DNA from: an uncultured Bacteroidota bacterium
Lineage (GTDB): Bacteria > Bacteroidota > Bacteroidia > Chitinophagales > Chitinophagaceae
Assembly: GCA_903825095.1 (NCBI GenBank)
Contig: CAIJZF010000376.1
Span: forward strand, 1 to 9,568
Direction: 5' to 3'
DNA: 9,568 nt
Part shown: positions 5,729 through 9,568 of the stretch, piece after piece
Numbering within the stretch: the stretch's first letter is position 1
Layout of the letters: each line of letters starts with the position of its first letter
Notes under the pieces: model-generated
What the model saw: only the letters and a program-made list of their open reading frames with translations
What the model was told of the DNA's origin: nothing
Databases searched by the model: none
Made by a program: the position numbers and the translations under genes

Positions 5729-7381
5729 TTATAATGAGACGCCTCTTTTCCAAGGTATAAAATCGTCCTGATGTAATTGCACTGCCTTTGGAATTATCTC
5801 TCCACTTGCAGCTTTAATGCAGTAGTCTAAAATTTCTTCTCCCACTTCTTCAATTGTTTTTATACCATCTATAATTTCTCCTGTATTGATGTCTATAATA
5901 TCAGACATGCGGTTGGCTAGTTTTGTATTCGTAGATACTTTTATCACTGGACATACAGGATTACCTGTGGGTGTGCCTAAGCCTGTAGTAAATAAAATTA
6001 AAGTAGCACCGCTTGCCGCTTTTCCTGTGGTGGCTTCTACATCATTCCCTGGAGTACAAACCAAACTTAAGCCTGCTTTAGTGGCGGGTTCGGTATAATC
6101 TAAAACATCTACCACAGGAGCAGCCCCACCTTTTTTACAAGCCCCTGCACTTTTTATAGCGTCAGTTATAAGCCCATCTTTTATATTTCCAGGAGAAGGG
6201 TTCATATGAAATCCACTTCCTACGGCATGCGCCATTTTATTATAGTCCTCCATTAATCGTATAAACTTAGCTGCTGTTTTTTCATCCACTGCTCTATCAA
6301 TTAATTCTTGCTCTGCTCCACATAGTTCAGGAAACTCTGCAAGTAATATTTTTCCGCCTAAGGCAACTAAAATATCGGCAGCATGCCCAACCGCTGGATT
6401 TGCAGATATACCGCTAAAACCATCACTGCCACCACATTTCACGCCAATACATAATTTACTAAGAGGGGCTGGTTTTCTTTCTATTTTATTAGCCTCTTTT
6501 AATTTTTCAATAGTGGATTGAATGGCCGACTTAATTAATTGCTCTTCACTTTGTGATGATTGCTGTTCAAAAATAATTAAGGGCTTATCAAAATTGGGGT
6601 TTCTCTTTTTTAAATCATTTTTAAAATCATCTATTTGTAAATGCTGACAACCTAAACTTAATAAAGTAATGCCTGCTACATTAGCATGATCTGCATAGGC
6701 AGCTAATAAATTACTTAAAGTAGAGGCGTCCTGTCTTGTGCCACCACAACCCCCTTGATGATTTAAAAATTTAATGCCATCTATATTTTTAAATATTCTT
6801 TTTTCAATTGAAGGGGCAATAGTAATATGTTCGTCAATGACTAAACTATTGGTATTATGTATATTCTTAACCACTTCTTCTGCGAATTCCTTGTACTTAT
6901 CGGTGATGGTATAACCCAATGCATGATGCAAGGCTTCTTTAATAACATCCAAGTTTCTATTTTCACAAAATACAGTAGGAATAAATAACCAGTAATTGGC
7001 AGTACCCACTTTTCCATCAGTTCTATGGTAGCCATTGAAAGTTTTGTTTTTAAAATTATTTGTGTTAGGAGCCTGCCACTTATAGTTTGCATTTCGGTAG
7101 GCATAAGCGTCTGCTTCATGCTTTGTATTAGTGACAGTCATTTTTTCTCCAATGCTAACATTATCAATTACTATTTTACCTACAGTAACACCATACATAG
7201 TAATAAGCATTCCTTTAGTTAAGTCCTTTATGAAAAACTTATGCTTTTCTTCAATATCCTCTTTTAAAATATAGGTCTCGTTTTCAAAAATGATGGGTTC
7301 ACCCTTCTTTAAGTGGGTAAGGGCTACTAATACGGTATCCTTAGGGTGAATTTTTAATACTTTTAAATTTCTTTCCTTCAT
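5729..7381 (-). CDS. UxaA/altronate-dehydratase-family enzyme, probable L-fuconate dehydratase
   Basis: Iron-dependent sugar-acid dehydratase of the UxaA/GarD family, 550 residues against about 500 for altronate dehydratase. Residues 1 to about 95 form the SAF domain. The catalytic region begins with GYHRTDGKVGTANYWL (117-132) and contains NHQGGCGG (207-214), LSLGCQH (242-248), KCGGSDGFSGISANPAVG (315-332), TPGNDVEATTGKAASGAT (443-460) and FTTGLGTPTGNPVCPVIKV (464-482), the family's conserved blocks with their Cys and His residues. In this operon it most likely dehydrates L-fuconate to 2-keto-3-deoxy-L-fuconate, in place of the enolase-superfamily fuconate dehydratase of Xanthomonas; UxaA-type genes fill this position in the Campylobacter fucose locus, where the protein is encoded in two parts. 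First gene of the operon, divergent from the glycosyltransferase across 98 nt. Altronate or galactarate as substrate is less likely because no uronate genes are nearby. Confidence 0.86.
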   Translation of the reverse strand: MKERNLKVLKIHPKDTVLVALTHLKKGEPIIFENETYILKEDIEEKHKFFIKDLTKGMLITMYGVTVGKIVIDNVSIGEKMTVTNTKHEADAYAYRNANYKWQAPNTNNFKNKTFNGYHRTDGKVGTANYWLFIPTVFCENRNLDVIKEALHHALGYTITDKYKEFAEEVVKNIHNTNSLVIDEHITIAPSIEKRIFKNIDGIKFLNHQGGCGGTRQDASTLSNLLAAYADHANVAGITLLSLGCQHLQIDDFKNDLKKRNPNFDKPLIIFEQQSSQSEEQLIKSAIQSTIEKLKEANKIERKPAPLSKLCIGVKCGGSDGFSGISANPAVGHAADILVALGGKILLAEFPELCGAEQELIDRAVDEKTAAKFIRLMEDYNKMAHAVGSGFHMNPSPGNIKDGLITDAIKSAGACKKGGAAPVVDVLDYTEPATKAGLSLVCTPGNDVEATTGKAASGATLILFTTGLGTPTGNPVCPVIKVSTNTKLANRMSDIIDINTGEIIDGIKTIEEVGEEILDYCIKAASGEIIPKAVQLHQDDFIPWKRGVSL

Positions 7382-7408
7382 GTACGGGTCTATTTTAAAG
7401 CAATCATT

Positions 7409-7426
7409 TGAATCTACAATTTAATT
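7409..7426 (-). promoter_or_regulatory. Operon leader element shared with the internal promoter
   Basis: On the minus strand the 13-mer AATTAAATTGTAG (7414-7426) followed by ATTCA recurs before the last operon gene (2434-2446). Here it lies 32 nt before the first start codon, there 27 nt. TAGATTCA (7409-7416) fits TAnnTTTG at only four of six fixed positions and lacks a well-placed TTG, so it may be a weak or activator-dependent promoter, or an operator. Confidence 0.3.
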
Positions 7427-7467
7427 CAAACAATTAAAAAATCCTATTTCTGCGAGGGAAAAGCAAT

Positions 7468-7475
7468 TAACTTTG
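7468..7475 (+). promoter_or_regulatory. Perfect TAnnTTTG -7 element abutting the glycosyltransferase start
   Basis: TAACTTTG matches the Bacteroidota -7 consensus at all fixed positions and ends 4 nt before the ATG at 7480. The -33 side is weak (TTTC around 7447-7450, no TTG). If functional, transcription would begin at or within a few bases of the start codon, giving a leaderless or nearly leaderless mRNA. Confidence 0.5.
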
Positions 7476-7479
7476 TGCC

Positions 7480-8619
7480 ATGCATTACTTTTTAGATTGG
7501 ATACTTGCTATTTTAACCCTTATGTATGCCGGCTTATTAATTGCCTACCGCTATTGGTTCGATAAACTTTCTTTTTTCGATTTTAGGCCCGATAAAGCAG
7601 TCACTACTTATACCCGTTTTTCAATTGTCATTCCTGCTAGAAACGAAGCAGCCAATATAAAAAAATGTGTAGACTCTATATTGGCACAAGCTTATCCTGC
7701 AGAATTTTTTGAAGTAATTGTAATAGATGATTTTTCAGAAGATGATACAGCCTCCATTGTAAAAGCTATACATGAACAGCACTCGCATGTTAAATTATTA
7801 AGTCTTTCAGATTTTTATAAAGCAGATGAAATTAGTTCTTTCAAAAAGAAGGCTATTGAAAAAGCAGTGAGTCATGCAGAGGGTGATTGGATTATTACCA
7901 CCGATGCAGATTGTATTGCGCCAAAGTATTGGCTTTTATTATATCATCAATATATACAAGCGAATAATCCTGTATTTGTAGCAGCCCCTGTTATGTTTAT
8001 AAAAGAGAAAGGAATATTGAATGAGTTTCAAGTATTAGATTTCTTAGCACTTCAAGGTATTACAGCAGCTGCAGTGGGCGCGGGTAAGCACTCTATGAGT
8101 AATGGCGCTAATTTAGCTTTTGAAAAATCGGCGTTTTTTGCAGTAGGAGGATACCAAGGAGTAGATCATATTGCCAGTGGTGATGATATGTTCTTAATGC
8201 ATAAAATGAAAAAAACTTTATCTAATAGAATTGGATATTTATTTCATCCTAATGCCATTGTATTTACCAAGACCATGCAAAATTGGAAAGATTTTTTAAT
8301 GCAAAGAATTCGTTGGTCTAGTAAGGCACGTTTTTATGACGACAGTTCTATATTCTGGGTTTTACTTTTAGTGTATGTTTATAATTTTAGTTTTTTAGTG
8401 CTTCTATTAATGGGCCATTATCAATCTTTTTTTATAGCCATTGCGTTTAAAACATTTTTTGAACTCTATTTTTTAGACCCCGTAGCCAAGTTTTATTTTT
8501 TAGAAAAAGGGCTTCGTTATTTTTTATTATACCAGCCCTTGCATATTGTTTATACTTTAGTGGCCGGCCTTTTTGGTCAGATAAGAACCTATACCTGGAA
8601 GGGTAGGCAGGTGAAATAA
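7480..8619 (+). CDS. Membrane-bound family-2 glycosyltransferase
   Basis: GT2-family glycosyltransferase of 379 residues, acting at the inner membrane with its catalytic domain in the cytoplasm. One N-terminal membrane segment (about 4-23) is followed by the GT-A domain: FSIVIPARNEAANIKKCVDSI (split at 47-57 and 58-67), VIVIDDFSEDD with Asp83/Asp84, TTDADC with the metal-binding DAD (142-144), SNGANLAF (207-214), the acidic SGDD (233-236) and QRIRW (275-279). The last two motifs resemble those of processive or polyprenyl-sugar GT2 enzymes such as the cellulose-synthase-like group. Two or three further membrane segments follow (about 291-312, 314-331, 348-366). Donor and acceptor cannot be told from the sequence; a role in envelope polysaccharide, glycolipid or carotenoid glycosylation is possible. 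It is divergent from the fucose operon and 117 nt upstream of korB. ATG at 7480 is chosen because the next Met falls inside the first membrane segment. Confidence 0.88.
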   Translation: MHYFLDWILAILTLMYAGLLIAYRYWFDKLSFFDFRPDKAVTTYTRFSIVIPARNEAANIKKCVDSILAQAYPAEFFEVIVIDDFSEDDTASIVKAIHEQHSHVKLLSLSDFYKADEISSFKKKAIEKAVSHAEGDWIITTDADCIAPKYWLLLYHQYIQANNPVFVAAPVMFIKEKGILNEFQVLDFLALQGITAAAVGAGKHSMSNGANLAFEKSAFFAVGGYQGVDHIASGDDMFLMHKMKKTLSNRIGYLFHPNAIVFTKTMQNWKDFLMQRIRWSSKARFYDDSSIFWVLLLVYVYNFSFLVLLLMGHYQSFFIAIAFKTFFELYFLDPVAKFYFLEKGLRYFLLYQPLHIVYTLVAGLFGQIRTYTWKGRQVK

Positions 8620-8652
8620 GGGTCTGTGGAAGATTTTCCCCAAAAAATAGGT

Positions 8653-8667
8653 TTTTGAGCCTCAAAA
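8653..8667. repeat. Near-perfect palindrome TTTTGAG-C-CTCAAAA
   Basis: Seven-bp arms around a single C, between the glycosyltransferase stop and the korB promoter. With no T-run after it on the plus strand it does not look like an intrinsic terminator; a dimeric regulator site for korB is possible. A second, AT-only dyad (ATTTTA/TAAAAT) lies at about 8673-8690. Confidence 0.35.
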
Positions 8668-8703
8668 TTGCCATTTTAACTAGTAAAATTGGCCTTCTTT
8701 ATG

Positions 8704-8711
8704 TAGTTTTG
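8704..8711 (+). promoter_or_regulatory. Putative -7 element of the korB promoter
   Basis: TAGTTTTG is a perfect TAnnTTTG match ending 25 nt before the korB ATG, which would give a leader of about 15-20 nt. The upstream TTG candidates are 12 nt (8689-8691) and 33 nt (8668-8670) away, neither at the usual spacing, so the -33 element is unresolved. Confidence 0.5.
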
Positions 8712-8736
8712 CATCCTAATTAATAATAGAATAGAT

Positions 8737-9568
8737 ATGTCGACTGAAACAATTGAAAGCACGGTAGCTGCCTTAACTGCTAAAGATTTTGCCACTGACC
8801 AAGAAGTACGTTGGTGTCCTGGATGTGGAGATTATTCCATTTTAGCTTCTGTACAAAGAGTAATGCCAACAATTGGCGTTCCTAAAGAAAATATTGTGAT
8901 CATTAGTGGTATCGGTTGTAGTAGCCGTTTCCCTTATTATATGAATACTTATGGAATGCACTCTATCCATGGTCGTGCAACAGCTATTGCGAGTGGTTTA
9001 AAAGCAAGCCGTCCTGAATTAAGCGTATGGATTGTAGCGGGTGATGGAGATTCAATGAGTATTGGTGGTAACCATACCATTCATATGTTGAGAAGAAATT
9101 TAAACGTTAATTTTTTAGTGTTCAATAACCAAATTTATGGTTTAACAAAGGGTCAATATTCTCCCACTTCTGAAGTAAATAAAATTACCAAGAGTTCTCC
9201 TCAAGGAAGTATTGATCATCCATTTAATCCTGCTGCTTTGGCTTTAGGTGCCGATGCTAGTTTTGTAGGACGTACTATGGATCGTGATCCTAAGCATATG
9301 CAAACAATGATTGCGCGTGCTGAACAACACCAAGGAACTTCTTTCTTAGAGATATATCAAAACTGTAATATTTTCAACGATGGTGCTTTTGAAATTTTCA
9401 CAGAAAAATCGACTAAGCAAGTACATGGTTTATATGTTGAACAAGGTAAGCCTTTGACTTTTGGTGCAAATGGTGAAAAAGGAATTCGTTTTGATGGCAT
9501 TCGTCCTGAGGTAGTAGAAATTGGTGCTAAATACAGTGCAGATGATATGTGGATTCACGATGAAAAAG
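8737..9568 (+). CDS. korB: 2-oxoglutarate (2-oxoacid):ferredoxin oxidoreductase beta subunit (cut by right edge)
   Basis: Beta subunit of a thiamine-diphosphate and iron-sulfur 2-oxoacid:ferredoxin oxidoreductase, most like the 2-oxoglutarate enzyme that converts 2-oxoglutarate and CoA to succinyl-CoA with reduction of ferredoxin. The first 277 residues, from MSTETIESTVAAL, are visible; family members are about 340 long. WCPGCGD (26-32) and GIGCSS (58-63) together with QNCNIF (208-213) supply the four cluster cysteines Cys27, Cys30, Cys61 and Cys210. GDGDSMSIGGNH (102-113) and FNNQIYGLTKGQ (129-140) form the ThDP/Mg2+ site. SIDHPFNPAALALGA (158-172) is typical of KorB-type subunits. No SD-like sequence precedes the ATG. 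The alpha (or gamma-alpha fused) subunit usually lies next to it, often upstream; here the upstream gene is a glycosyltransferase, so korA must be downstream or elsewhere. Pyruvate or another 2-oxoacid as substrate is less likely but not excluded. Confidence 0.93.
   Translation, partial: MSTETIESTVAALTAKDFATDQEVRWCPGCGDYSILASVQRVMPTIGVPKENIVIISGIGCSSRFPYYMNTYGMHSIHGRATAIASGLKASRPELSVWIVAGDGDSMSIGGNHTIHMLRRNLNVNFLVFNNQIYGLTKGQYSPTSEVNKITKSSPQGSIDHPFNPAALALGADASFVGRTMDRDPKHMQTMIARAEQHQGTSFLEIYQNCNIFNDGAFEIFTEKSTKQVHGLYVEQGKPLTFGANGEKGIRFDGIRPEVVEIGAKYSADDMWIHDEK

Noticed and set aside
6841..7222. Short open frames in other frames of the dehydratase gene
   Set aside because: The dehydratase frame carries all family motifs through this stretch; the others are chance frames in AT-rich DNA.
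8447..8674. Minus-strand open frame of 75 codons over the end of the glycosyltransferase gene
   Set aside because: It is antisense to the membrane-segment codons, is basic and low in conserved features, and has no promoter-like element of its own.
1..9568. Defence system, prophage, transposon or CRISPR content
   Set aside because: Every gene longer than 100 codons is a recognisable metabolic, regulatory or envelope family, and no terminal repeats, integrase, transposase or regularly spaced repeats are seen.

Overview
The window looks like an AT-rich Bacteroidota chromosome, perhaps Chitinophagaceae (the family is a guess). The reasons are Bacteroidota-type TAnnTTTG promoter elements just upstream of start codons, few Shine-Dalgarno sequences, short leaders, and the gene families present. 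I see no tRNA, rRNA, CRISPR, IS element or phage gene.

Layout. (1) Positions 1-1105, minus strand: a MarR-family regulator followed after 36 nt by a long-chain acyl-CoA dehydrogenase that runs off the left edge. A promoter and a perfect 6-4-6 inverted repeat sit just upstream of the marR start. (2) Positions 1258-7381, minus strand: a tight six-gene operon. In transcription order it encodes an altronate-dehydratase (UxaA)-family dehydratase, an SDR dehydrogenase, a fumarylacetoacetate-hydrolase-family enzyme, an amidohydrolase-2 lactonase, a second SDR closely resembling L-fucose dehydrogenase, and a nucleotidyltransferase-GHMP kinase fusion. (3) Positions 7480-8619, plus strand, divergent from the operon: a membrane family-2 glycosyltransferase. 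(4) Positions 8737-9568, plus strand: the beta subunit of a 2-oxoacid (2-oxoglutarate):ferredoxin oxidoreductase, cut by the right edge.

The operon encodes a complete non-phosphorylating L-fucose route. L-fucose is oxidised to L-fuconolactone (SDR, 2452-3231), opened to L-fuconate (lactonase, 3235-4062), dehydrated to 2-keto-3-deoxy-L-fuconate (UxaA family, 5729-7381), oxidised to the 2,4-diketo acid (SDR, 4927-5691) and cleaved to pyruvate and lactate (FAH family, 4076-4924). The chemistry is the one described in Xanthomonas and Burkholderia. The dehydratase is of the UxaA type, as in the Campylobacter fucose locus, rather than of the enolase superfamily. No transporter, mutarotase, fucosidase or dedicated sugar regulator is present.

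The most unusual points are the L-fucose dehydrogenase, which has Asn where SDRs have their catalytic Lys (YxxxN), and the last operon gene. That gene fuses a HIGH-type nucleotidyltransferase to a short GHMP kinase, a plausible compact sugar-1-phosphate/NDP-sugar salvage enzyme at the end of a catabolic operon. It seems to have its own internal promoter, whose sequence resembles the operon leader.
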